Shown one piece after another: positions 1-11,500 of a stretch of DNA of 64,000 bases. The position numbers and the translations under genes are program-made. Within the stretch, counting starts at the first letter, position 1. The number at the start of each line of letters is the position of its first letter. Source of the DNA: Onchocerca volvulus (taxonomy: Eukaryota > Nematoda > Chromadorea > Rhabditida > Onchocercidae); NCBI GenBank assembly GCA_000499405.2, contig HG738140.1, forward strand, positions 15,763,097 through 15,827,096. The letters run 5' to 3'. Under the pieces are notes generated by a model, which saw nothing but the letters and a program-made list of their open reading frames with translations, searched no databases and was not told where the DNA came from.

Positions 1-49
1 AAAATTAAATAGATAAATGATAACTGAATATATCAACAAGTAAACTTAC

Positions 50-555
50 ACAATCCGTTATTTTCAGGTAGCTTCGGTATAGGTACTGACAACAAATTTG
101 GATCAACCTTATTTCGATATTGAGACTCATTGATTTGAGTCACTGGACGTGAAATCAATGTCCGATTGATATATTTCTTAAGTCGAGTATTCTACAAATC
201 AGGAAATAATCGGGAGGAACGATGGTCGCCAATCGACTGAAATCCATGATGTACCCTTATAATCCAAAATTATCTCCAGTTCATCCTTAAATTCTCATAA
301 TTTATCAAACACAAGTTGAGAATTATTTATTCAGTTCAATCAAATGAATCCTTCAGATCTTTTAATCCTTTAAAATTTTACCAGTGACAGCCTAATTGAA
401 CTTAATCGAACAACTCGTGAATAAACAAAATCAACCTCATTCAGTATAGTTTTTTTGAAGCATTTTTCAAAAAGACCGTATTTATTGTAATTGACCTCAT
501 TTTTTTGGACAGTTATGATTGAAAAATTTGTCGTTTTCAAATTTGACATCAAATG
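50..555 (-). CDS. possible exons of an unrecognised gene running off the left edge
   Basis: Three coding-like stretches lie on the minus strand. Exon 382-555 follows a TTTTCAG acceptor, is open for 58 codons and ends at a GTAAAA donor. A stretch starting at 285 after TTTAAG reads DELEIILDYKGTSWISVDWRP. Exon 50-191 reads RTLISRPVTQINESQYRNK and ends at a good GTAAGT donor. The middle piece has no strong donor and can only join the last one through a weak GTCGAT site, so the model may hide a frameshift. A short A-run in the first exon also separates two plausible frames. I recognise no family; a decayed transposon protein is an alternative. The gene would continue left of the window. Confidence 0.25.
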
Positions 556-729
556 CTGAAAATATTGTTTAAATGAATTCAAATTAAACTACCAATCAAC
601 ATAGAATCATAATATTTAATCTTTGCAACATTCCAGACAACATGATTTGCAATATTTCAAAGAATGCACGTAAGCTCTATTAGTAGTAGATTGGAAGATG
701 AGAGAACGAAGGCGATTGTGCCAATACAT

Positions 730-750
730 AGATAAGTGACTCACTTATCT
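730..750. repeat. perfect 10-bp-arm palindrome
   Basis: AGATAAGTGA at 730-739 is followed by one base and its exact reverse complement at 741-750. It could be a dimeric protein-binding site or a short hairpin. No gene start lies close by. Confidence 0.6.
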
Positions 751-1017
751 CAGCAATATTACAAATTTCTGCTATACACAATACTTGGATTATTTCGTCA
801 TTTTGGTTTTACCAACAAATATGTCTTTCGGTTTTGCAACGTGCAATCATAGAGATGTTATATATATTGTGCAATTATGCAAATATCGCAGCTTATACGT
901 TACATCCACTGTGTTTATTTATCATCAACAGTGATCAGATTATTTTAGAAAACAATGAATAGTGTTGACTGAGATGAAAGAGTGCAGCAAACTTTGAAAA
1001 TAAATTAAACAATCGTC

Positions 1018-1084
1018 GAGACGGATGTGACATGATCTCATGATTTGTTTCTGTTAGTACATGATATACAAGCACATCCGTATT
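1018..1084. repeat. hairpin repeat, copy 1 (diverged)
   Basis: This copy begins GAGACGGATGTGACATGATCTCATG and ends with CACATCCG followed by a diverged TATT. The arms are reverse complements. The same unit recurs at 1860-1926, about 840 bases away. Confidence 0.5.
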
Positions 1085-1337
1085 GAAAATCGTTTAGAAG
1101 TATGGATCAGGTTCAAATAATTGTTATTTCAAGAAAAATTTATTTAGCAAGAAGCAATGAGGAAATGTTTGTTTTCAGATTAGCAGAAATAAATCAAATT
1201 ATTAAATTACCTAAAAAAGAAGCTCATTTTGAGAGATTAAGATTAAAAGGTAGAAAAAAATTTCCTTGTAAATTTAATCATAACTGTATCGTCAATTGCA
1301 ATGATCTCAAGTGTAAAGCTAAAACAAATTAAACCAG

Positions 1338-1446
1338 TAATTCGGCATTTCGGAAAATTTTACCAATTGCATTACTGATTAAACAGACGAAATAATCGGC
1401 ATTTCGGAAAATTCCATCAATTGCATGACTGATTAAACAAACGAAA
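1338..1446. repeat. tandem duplication, two units of about 54-55 bp
   Basis: Units at 1338-1392 and 1393-1446 share the core TCGGCATTTCGGAAAATT and the tail GATTAAACA-ACGAAA, with a few substitutions between them. They lie between the two hairpin repeats. Confidence 0.75.
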
Positions 1447-1859
1447 TATGATATCCTAAGTATCGTTAGAAAATAACGTATAATAATACATCACAACATG
1501 CGTTTATAAAATTATGAAAAATATTGCAAAAAGTATTTTTATTTTTTTTTAATAATAATTGATAAAATTCTTTGAATTAAATACTTCTACATCCAAATAA
1601 TATCTTTCCATCCTCTTCTTTCATTCTTTATTTTTTTCCATTCTGTACATAAACACTTTTTTTCTTTCTTTATAATCAATGTTAAATTTCAAAAAAATGC
1701 ATAAAATTAGTAAGAAATAACAATTATTAAGATTTGGTAATTTAATAAAATATATCAAATTATTTTTTATAGTTGAAAAAAAAAAAAGTTTTTCAAAAAA
1801 AAAAAAAAATTACGGTCCGGTAGATTAATGATGTCAGAAAGTACTGCAGTTATGATATC

Positions 1860-1926
1860 GAGACGGATGTAACGTGATCTCATGGATTTCAATATTATAC
1901 GACATGATTTTACGCACATCCGTCTC
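1860..1926. repeat. hairpin repeat, copy 2 (perfect 11-bp arms)
   Basis: GAGACGGATGT at 1860-1870 pairs exactly with ACATCCGTCTC at 1916-1926. The 67-bp unit resembles copy 1. It is either a very short foldback element or a conserved hairpin. Confidence 0.6.
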
Positions 1927-1929
1927 AAG

Positions 1930-2386
1930 ATCTACCGCAAAAATCACGGGATTTGTGAGGCAAAAACAAAAAAATAAATACATTATGTGGAAGAAATGAA
2001 AAAAAAAAGAAAAAAAAAGAGGATCATTTCTCTCATTCAGGAAATGAAACAAAAAGAGAAAATGATAAATGAGATGTATAAATCAATCATTCAACGGTAA
2101 GTTGATCGGAAAAAAAAATGATATGACAATTAACTGATATTAAAGAAGAAAACAGGGAAGAATGGGGGAGAACGGGAAAGGAAAGTAGGACATACTCAAA
2201 TTTTAAATTAGGAAAGAAAGGAGAAATGAGAAAAAAAGACAAATGAAACAATTTGCATATTGACTACACCACCATCGTGTCTTATTTCAGTGATTCAAAT
2301 GGCTGACTGTAATATTAGTGGATGACGTCACTGAGGTGATGAAAAAGCAAAATTTGAATCTTTTAATTCATGTACCTATGCACATG

Positions 2387-2425
<39 letters not shown>

Positions 2426-4530
2426 AGATTGACATTTTTTTCTTTAGCGAAAAATTCGACATTTGAAAAATAAAGCAAGTTAAAAAAAACGAAGGAATTT
2501 TCAAATTTTCGGTAAAATTTCATGAAAATAGCCCAAAAGGGGTAAAAGGTAAATTTTGACGAATGTTTATATTTAAACCTATAATATATCCAAAAAAACA
2601 CATGCTATATTTTAAGCAATATTTTCATTACATCTAAACTGGACAGTTTAAAAAAAAGGAAAAAATGTTTCGTTGCTGAAAAGTTTTACGATTATAAATA
2701 GAAATTAATTATAAAAAATTGATTAAATGAAAAAGAAAATCATCTTTTGTAAAAATGGAATTAAAATCTTTTAGAGTGGGAAAATTTATATAACAATTAA
2801 TATAATCAAAAATTGCTAAAATGAAACTCAACTTTTACTAAACAAACATTTATAATAAGCAAATATATAAATGCATTTTTATCACCCCACCAGAAAAAAG
2901 AGGAAAAAAAAGTGGATGTAAATTTCGATAGTCAAACCAGACATTGCAATTCTAAAAATACTAAAGATGGTTATTTTTTCTGGAGATTTCTCGACCAAAG
3001 ATTCGCATAAATTTAGAAGGCAACAATTTTGAATAAATTTTGCTGAGTTTTACGGTAATTGCCACAAATTAATTAATTATTTTCTTATCTAAATTAGCAA
3101 TCCAGGCTTATTAATTTGCTTCTACTTACTTAGTTTGGCCTATTAATATTTCTGAAAAAGCAATTTGATCGTTTCCCAGTAAGAATCTATCTCTTTCATT
3201 TTCCAAGCATTACATTATAATTCAATTTAATAGAGATGATTTTGTGATCTAGGATCATGTAATAGCCATATCAACGAGAGTATTTAGTCAGAAGATTGAG
3301 AATTAAGAAAAATAATTAAATCTACTGAAACCAGATTTGCTGATAACTACGAGAATTTTGCAGGAAATGCTCTCTTCTAGTTTAAATTTTCAAACAATCA
3401 GAAAACTTCTCAAAATTTAATTCTTCATCTAATTCCGATAAATTCTTGATTTAATTCGTAATGACATTTTGGAAATTCCATTTACCAAATGGTGCAATTA
3501 ATAAGAGAAGTGATAACATCAGCAATGCATACCTTCACTTCATTGTTCTGTCATTATAATCACTGAAAATTAACTGTTAAATTAATTAAGCGAAAAAAGT
3601 ATTGCTATATTGATTTATTCAATTCATATCTTTCAACGATTAATTCAGACATTCCGAAAATCTTTTTCTTTTTTTTTTCTTTTCTTAAGATATACACATA
3701 TTGAGATTTCAAAATTTCTCGATCGATTTTGCTACACCTAATAATGACAGCCATATCAATATAAAATAATCAATATTAGTTCATCTTATCAAAAAATACG
3801 CAGTTTAAAGTTGATGTAAACGAGAGTGAATCGATCAATATTGCTATGCTTCATTATAGCATATGATAGATGAAAAGAAATAAGAAAAAAAAGATGAAAT
3901 AACTATACAATTTAGTGGAATTAACTATGAATGCCACTTTTTTTTATTTACCTCTCTATCCATCCATCCAATCAAAAGTTGCCAACGTTAGCGTGGCAAC
4001 GTTGGCTGATGGCGATAGACATCACCGCTGTCCTTGTCGCTGTCATCATCATCACTGAGGTCGATTTGATTTACAGGAGAAAGGTTGTAATGGACGAAAG
4101 AGCAGTGGAAGTTTTGGAAGAGGATTGATTTGGCACGGCGAATTATTGAAGCAAGTTCCGAGAAATAGAGAGATCAGCAGAGAAGTATGGCGTTTTAAAA
4201 CTGAGTGGAAAAGAAAAAGATATGAGAATTGAGATGTAAAAAGCAGAGAGAAGAAGAAAAGAAGGAAAGGAGAGTACTGAAGTAGTAAGATAACAGTATC
4301 TTTATCATCATCCATTATCTATAATTACCATTATCATTTAATATCATTATCATCAAGGGATTGGATTATCAAGCGAGAATTAGAAAGATCTGAAAATTAA
4401 ATAAGCAGATTTTCTCTTTTAATTTTCAATAATTTCATTCCATTTATTTTTTTATCACCTAATTTTTTTTTTTCTTTTTTGTAATATTTTATTCTTTTTC
4501 TCTTTCTCACTTTTTCTCTCTTTTTAGTCT
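1930..4530. other. non-coding, low-complexity stretch
   Basis: There is no supportable gene here. The stretch has poly-A/T runs, a TA microsatellite at 2393-2420, a TGACGTCA octamer at 2323-2330, and an 8-bp inverted repeat CCAACGTT/AACGTTGG at 3982-4005. A 60-odd codon frame at 3931-4128 is not recognised. Confidence 0.6.
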
Positions 4531-4533
4531 CAT

Positions 4534-4536
<3 letters not shown>

Positions 4537-4593
<57 letters not shown>
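4537..4593. repeat. poly-T tract, 57 bases
   Basis: This is an uninterrupted T run. It creates a spurious poly-lysine reading frame on the minus strand and may vary in length or be mis-sized in assembly. Confidence 0.9.
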
Positions 4594-4594
<1 letters not shown>

Positions 4595-4611
4595 TCGAAT
4601 TATATTCAATT

Positions 4612-5321
4612 ATGCTGAAACTAACAAAAATGATAATAATAATGTTTTCAATAATGATATATTCATTCATATTTGGAATAGTGAATTGGTATTTTTATTT
4701 TCTTTCTTCCTAATTGTTTTCCCATATGCCTAATAATTTATTTCTGATGATTAAAAATTTGAAAATTGACTAAAATTCAATTAAAAAATCAATTAGAAAA
4801 TAACTCGATTAAAATTTTGAATTACAAATTTTGAGTTAATAACTGGGAATAAATTGATTTCTGCTGTAAAGGAAAATGACACTTTTTATTCCTTCACTTA
4901 GCAAGAAATTTTCTTTCTAGTCACGTATAGCAATAATAACAGTATTAATTGCTGTTGTTATAGTAATAGTTTTTATAATAGAATTTAAAAGAAATATGAA
5001 TAATATTGAAAAGTAGAATTATCGAACATGCCGTATTACTTAAAGCGAATATAATAGAAAAAACTAAACAGTAGCAATGAATGAAATAATTGATTTGAAG
5101 GACATATATATCAGACAGACTATAATGTAGTTGATGCAATCAAAGGGATAAGAAGGGATTGGTAAATTTTCCTTTTACTATAAGTTCGAGAAGAGGCACT
5201 AACTGACATCAATATCGACAACTATCGTCTGCTCGAAAACACTGTGATGATGAAGAAGATTGCCTGTCGGACTGGGATACCAAAACGACCGATCATTCGA
5301 TGTCAACAATATAATGATTGA
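4612..5321 (+). CDS. candidate secreted-peptide gene (join unresolved)
   Basis: The first piece starts at ATG 4612 and encodes a hydrophobic leader, MLKLTKMIIIMFSIMIYSFI, followed by possible donors at 4681 (GTGAAT) or 4689 (GTATTT). The second piece, 5185-5321, follows TATAAG and is open for 44 codons to a TGA. It reads REEALTDINIDNYRLLENTV and then a basic part, MMKKIACRTGIPKRPIIRCQ, with KK and KR pairs and two cysteines. The phases of the two pieces do not match directly, so a middle exon would be needed, or the pieces belong to different genes. No family is recognised. The opposite strand of the second piece is also open, which weakens the case. Confidence 0.22.
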
Positions 5322-5689
5322 TTATTTAATTAAGGATAGGAGAAAAAGTGAGAAGGAAGTGAAAGAATTAATAGCACGGAAATAAGGAAACATAGAGGAT
5401 GAAAGAAATAAAATGATAAAAAAAAGTTAGGATGGAAAGAGAAGATAAAAAATATTATTTAGTCATACATGTGCATATATTCAACCGTAATGATTCTTGA
5501 TCACTCAAATAGGAATTTGAGTTTGAGTTTCTCAAATCACAGTGAAAACAGTTGATTTTGAATGTGAAATGAATGATCAAAGGTGACGATGACGAGCAAT
5601 ATGCAGTAAAATTATAAATTTAGAGATTTTTTATCTTCTGTGTACATTAAGATATATATATATATATATAACAATATAACGTTTCATTT

Positions 5690-7950
5690 CTGATTTCGGA
5701 ATTTCCATTAATCTCCATCGATTGATTTGAAACTTTGATACAACGTCGCATTTAAATAGGCACGTGTTTCTACATATACAGATATAACAACATTTTTTTA
5801 CGTCTCCATAAGGATAAACATGTTTCCCGCCAAAACGCTCCGATTAACAGACAAACAAAGTGAGATCGACCAATCATAAGGTGATATATTTAGATCAAGA
5901 AAAGAGGAAGAACCCGAAAGGATTTAAAAGGTTCAGATTTCGGAGCAGAATCAATTTAAGTTCAACAGCAATTCGAGTTTAAAAACAGTTCAGTTAGAGT
6001 TTCTACATCGACACAACGGCAGTTTAACAACGTCTCAGACCGATGTAGCAAAAGAACAATAAATCGACAGTCAAGGAATTCTATTCTTCTCCACAATGAC
6101 AAAAAAAGAATAATCCAGGAATCAATCTTCTTTGATATTCTCAAATATTTTCGAGGATAGTTCGAGTACAATCGACCTGCTTTAATTCATTCAAATAATG
6201 CCTCACAGAAGATCAAACATAAGTCGTCGTACTTGCGAAGCGAGGAAATGCGATAATTAAGACGATAAAGAATGGTTCAAATGCGAGCAGAGCGACGTCC
6301 AGTCAGATTTGAGGATGCATAGTTGTGAACACGGCCGAGAGCGGCTGAAAGGCGTCAACGAGAAACAGCAGATCAGATTCAAGCACGACTTCGTGCTCAT
6401 CAATCAATCACGCGATTACAATCGCCTTGCATTTCGTTACAACTCAACTATGATTATAGTTTGAGCCCGCTTATTCTCAATGGCAGTATGTCCTTGACTG
6501 AAGTATGTCCTTGCAAACGAGGAGAACGAGTTGACGGATAACTCGACATATTCAAAGAAACTACCAGAAGCAAGCTGTAGCGCAGTTAAGATGAATACTT
6601 CTTTCTTCGCATTTGTTGGCAAATGTGCCCAGTCCAATGTCCTTCCAATGATTAAGAATCGTTAGCGACTTACACATGCCACTTTTCGCAGTACATGTCA
6701 AACTTTGAATTTATTGCAGAATGACCGATACTGGGATCATGCATTAATGACGCATGCAATGCATCACATCCAAATCAAATTCGCACATTGTTTGCAGTCA
6801 TATTGGTCACCTGGTCTGCTTCATCTCCAGCAGAGTTATGGGAGAAATATAAATCGCATTTGGCTGAAGAATTCAAACATGAATATGAATTTTACAGCAG
6901 AAATCTAAACAAAGTAATGATGATTGAAGACTTGTGCTTACAAATCGCGAAAAAAGTTCTCAATAATTGGGAATGCCATTACCGAATCGATTTGCTGCTG
7001 CTTCGTTCGATGTAGAATTGCATCATGAACAATTTTACAACACGGCTGATCTTTTGTCATATGTGCTAAGCCATTCTTAAGCCAGCGTTTGAGCGAAGAG
7101 GTATTTACGATCAAAGAATGCACATTGTTAATAAAGGAGTTGGATATTCTTCTTTTTAGATGCGCCAGGAGGAACTGGTAAAATGTTCCTTATTAGATTG
7201 ATTTTGACAGCGATTCGATCCCAAAATTGTATAGTCTTAGCTCTTGCATCGTCTGGAATAGCTGCAACATTGCTATCAAGTGGAAAAACTGTTCATTCCG
7301 CTTTGAAATTGCCATTGAACATGCAATTCATTGAAGCTCCCATATGCAACATTTCTAAAACATTCAGTATGGGAAAAGTAATGCAAAAATGCAAACTTAT
7401 TTCAATAATGAATGTATAATGGCGAACAAAAAATCGGTCGAGGTCCTTGATCGATCTTTGCAAGATTTACTTGCAAATATCAGACCAATTGAGAGCGTAT
7501 TGATATTATTTGCAGGAGATTTCAGACAAAGATTACCTGTAATTCCTCGATCGACACTTACGACGAAATAAATGTTTGTCTGAAACATTCAACTTTGTGA
7601 CGACACGTAAAGACATTAAAATTAACCATAAGTATGCGTGTTCAGCTGCAAAACGATCGATCAGCTGGAATATTCTCACATCAATTGCTAGAAACTGGGA
7701 ACGGAAAGTGCCGATTGATTTGACTACATGAATTTCATTGCCCCATAATTCTTCTGCAATTTAGTAACATCAAGAGAAGAGTTGGTTGAATAAGTATTTC
7801 CCAGTATTCATACCAATTATAAGAACTACGATTGGCTGAGTGAACGAGTTATTCTTGCGGCCAAGAACAATGACTTCCATGAACTGAACAATATTATTCA
7901 ATCTAATGAACTGAACAATATTATTCAATTTCATTTCCAACTTAAACAAG
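5690..7950 (+). mobile_element. decayed Helitron with PIF1-like helicase remnants
   Basis: The element is a relic of a rolling-circle transposon. It opens with the family's 5' region (about 5690-5800: TTTGAAACTTTGATACAACG, then GCACGTGTTTC). Next comes a broken N-terminal coding part (6198-6660, RRTCEAR... and LNGSMSLTEVCPCK). After a large internal deletion that removes the Rep/HUH region, the helicase part begins at about 6705: LQNDRYWDHAL, FYSRNLNKVMMIEDLCLQIA, then Walker A in APGGTGKMFLI (7168-7200), ALASSGIAATLLSSGKTVHS, and the GDFRQRLPVIPRST motif (7519-7560). Stops and frameshifts interrupt it throughout, so it cannot encode a working protein. The helicase C-terminus (MRVQLQNDRSAGIFSHQLL in a shifted frame) fades out near 7930, inside a 24-bp unit duplicated with a 27-bp period (7879-7929). 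Confidence 0.88.
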
Positions 7951-8269
7951 TGATGTTTAACTATAATTCTAATTGTTTTTTTAGTCTTTATATAGAAAGA
8001 AAAATTTGAAATGCTGCAAAAAATTTATTGGAAAATGAAAATTTCAAATCATTTTATAGTATTGTAGTCTTTTTCTTGCAATTTCAGAGTCTTTTTCTTT
8101 TTATCATCAATATTTCATCATGCCATTAAACAATTTAATTCCATTTCAGTTTATAATCTTCACTCCCACACCCTTGGAATAAATATCTTTAATAATTTAT
8201 TCTGAAATATTAACATTATTGTCTGAAAAAATTTTTATTAGGTTAATGTGACAAAGAATAATCCTTTTC

Positions 8270-8540
8270 TGGGAAGTTTTACCGACATAATAAAAAATGG
8301 CTCTTCTTGTATGGCATAAATTTGAGTATCCGAACAAATTGATCAGTGGATTATTCTTTCTTTGTACTCGTAAGAAAGAAAAAAACTCCTTGATTATCGG
8401 TTTACTGCTACGTCGATCTGTGTCGTTATAGAAACTGTCGTTGTGTCGGCAAAGAAACTCCGAACTGAACTTGAACTTCTGCTTCGAAATCTGAACTTTT
8501 TCATCCCTTTCGTGGCTCCTCATACTTTCCTGATCTTCAA
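8270..8540 (-). mobile_element. inverted Helitron fragment (5' flank of the coding part)
   Basis: The text around CTGATCAGTGGATTATTCTTTC and AACTCCGAACTGAACTTGAACTT matches the segments at 57.76-57.83 and 58.6-58.8 kb in the same orientation. This is a short remnant near the end of the decayed 5.7-7.95 kb copy. The 108-codon minus-strand frame across it is therefore not treated as a gene. Confidence 0.6.
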
Positions 8541-11500
8541 AGTATCGCCTAATGATCTTTCGATCTTTTTTTATCTCTAAATCGAAGCGTTGTGGCGATA
8601 AATTTATTTATCGGATTGTTAGTTTCTTCGAAATTTAACTTCATGCTTCTTCACCTTCAACACTTCTCTTCCATAATAATTCTACAGATAATTATTGATT
8701 AAATAATTTAAACTTTTTTTAAATCAATTTCTCATTCATATCAATGAATAATTTTGAAAATTTGCTTCATTTAATCACAAAATTATGTTTATTAATATCG
8801 ATTCATCGTAGCTTTTAACTTACTTCCACTTTGACTTACTTTTCGATTTCCGTGCATTCGTACAATCAACACATGTACTTCTTATCAGATAGATAAGGAT
8901 ATGATAGATATTTTCTTATTTTTTATCACTTTCTAAGAGCATATCTATCTATGAATCTATGCATCAAACATATCCATCCAATTTGCGTGATGCTTCAAGA
9001 TAACAATAAAGTAAAATAATCAATGATATATTTTTTTTTGTATAGATATTTTTGTTGTAATGAATCATTTGATAGTTGGAGAATTGTTTAAAGTTGATTA
9101 TATCTTTTCGTTCGAGATTTATTCCATGGTGTTGTCGCCTTCATTTATTTTTGGTATTTTATTTCGTATTTTTCCGATCGAATTATTCAGGCTTACCATT
9201 CTCTCAATTAAGTGTAAAAAAAAGTGTAAATTATGATGAAATTCGTAGCATTCTTTCAATCAACTGTTGTTAAAACTGAATTATTTGGGGAATTTTAACA
9301 TTTATCATTAAAAAATTTGGATGGGCATTATCATAAATCTTGCAACTCGATTCTAGGAAATTTGGTAATATAAATTAAATATATTAACGCAGGGTTCTCA
9401 TTGGCTATTGATTTTTGAATTTTTCGAATTTCAGGTTGATTGATTATTATTGAAATTTCGAAGAAATGCAACAAATTTAGTTTCATTTTGAGAATTTTCT
9501 TTTTTTTTTCGAACGAAATTTTGATTTTACACTGATAATAACATACAAATAATATGATGAGAATTGGAACCAGCAAAGGGTAAAAAAAGAGTAATAGGAA
9601 GTGTCGAAAAACAAGCGGTAGGTTGTTTCCTATATCCATTTTATTCCCAAATGGCGCATTCCTATATCCAATTTATTCCCAAATGTCGCATAAGAATCAC
9701 GGATTTAATACACATTGAAATTCTTCATTATTTATGAGTTTTGAATAAAATAAAATCAAATAATTCTATCTGATTACAAATTTTAAATTCTATTCGATTT
9801 TTATCATACAATTTCCCTTTCCCTTTTCTTCTCTTTCGTTTAATTCTTCTACATTAAAATTAATAAGTTGTAAAATAATTAGAATTGTTGGGCATAAATC
9901 TTCGTAATATTTATTATGTATTTTTTACTAATTTTTCCAAATTCTTGAAACATTTCATTCTTTACGTATAACAGTTTTCTGCAAAATTTTTTGAAGAGAA
10001 TAGCTGCAATTTGAATCAACTAATCAACTTCTGGAAAAAAGCTTTCATTTGTTGCGAATTATTAATGAGCAGTAATACATGCTGGTAGCTTTGGGATTCA
10101 TTTCATAAACTAAATCTAGTTAAACTTTGTGAACCTAATGTAAGACTTTGTCAAAGTTTTTCTATTATTTTCGAGTAAGATTAAATTTACATCGTTGCAA
10201 CTACAGTATAACGAAGAGAAAAAAGAAACTCATCTTAAAAATTTTCTTTTAAAACAGTTTAAATTTTCATTATCAAGTGAAATTTAATGAATTCACGATA
10301 GACTTTTTCTGCATTATTCAGAAAACTTAATTTTCTAAATGATCTAAATGATGCAATTGTATACCAAACTTTAATTTAAAATATTCCAAGCACTTTTTCT
10401 TGAAAGTTATTGACTATTATAGTTAATCCCGTGAGTTTTTTCGTTTCTTTCTGTTTTAGCAAATTATATATTTCAACCAAAAATTTTTCTTGTCATTTTT
10501 TTGCCTCGTTTTTTGCCTGCATTTTGGAATACATCAAGAATTTTTTCGAGAATATATTTGAAAGAATTGGTTACAAATAATTTAAAATGATTAATGATAT
10601 GAGGTAATATCTTATTATTTCAAATTCACATCTTTTTTCTTTTTTATCGCTGTATCCAAAATTGAATTTGTGGATGAAATTTAAGAAAAAGAAATAGCGA
10701 AATATTTGGAAAATAATTAAATAATTTGACCAGTCTTTTTTACAGAAGTTAAAAAACTTTAAGCTTTTAGTATTAAATATGTAGGCATATTCAAATCAAT
10801 ATTTAAGTAAATGTACTACAACAGTGAATGAAATTAAATAGTATGTTGTGACTGTATGAAATAGAATGACAGTATATAAGAATATTATATATGGTATTTG
10901 ATAATGATGTTAATACTTTTTAATGAATCAAAATCTCATGTTTTTCTATGAAAACGATATCATATCACGCTTATATCGTATATAGTAGTAATATGGCGTT
11001 AACTTCCATATATGATATCAATTGTTGTTACTGTGAATGGGAATAGTGTATACAACACTGGTACGGTATGCAACAGTAATATCATGCTAGCATCGGCATG
11101 TGTCAATAATATTAATGTTTTTGAAAAAACCAAATCTTCATTTTAGCTTTACAATCTTTTTTTACAAAATGAACATTGTTTCTGCCTAATCATGAAATAA
11201 CATTTCCCATACTATGTTAAGCAAAATTAAAATAATTTACTAATAACTTTTTACTAATTTGGAAAACGAATAACTTTGTTGGAACTTTCAATGACTATTA
11301 GAAAGTTCTATTAAAAATTAAAGATTTCTAAATTCAAATGAAGATCTTTAAATTTTGATATTATAATTCCATGATCTAATTATCTAATGAAAGATGTAAT
11401 CTGGAAGTTTTGCAATATTTGCAAAAATTTGCGATTTTAGCGCACAATCTATTGATGAAGAACATTTCATCGTTTCCTCGTTAAAAAAATATTTCTAGCA

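Noticed and set aside
1102..1332. 76-codon plus-strand frame
   Set aside because: Basic, AT-rich, no motif, no clear splice or promoter context; left as chance.
2323..2330. TGACGTCA CRE-like octamer
   Set aside because: A single site far from any supported gene start.
4397..4609. Lysine-rich minus-strand frame
   Set aside because: It is the complement of a 57-base T run and other T-rich repeats; no real protein signal.
8197..8523. 108-codon minus-strand frame
   Set aside because: Overlaps a Helitron leader fragment that also occurs at 57.8 and 58.6 kb.
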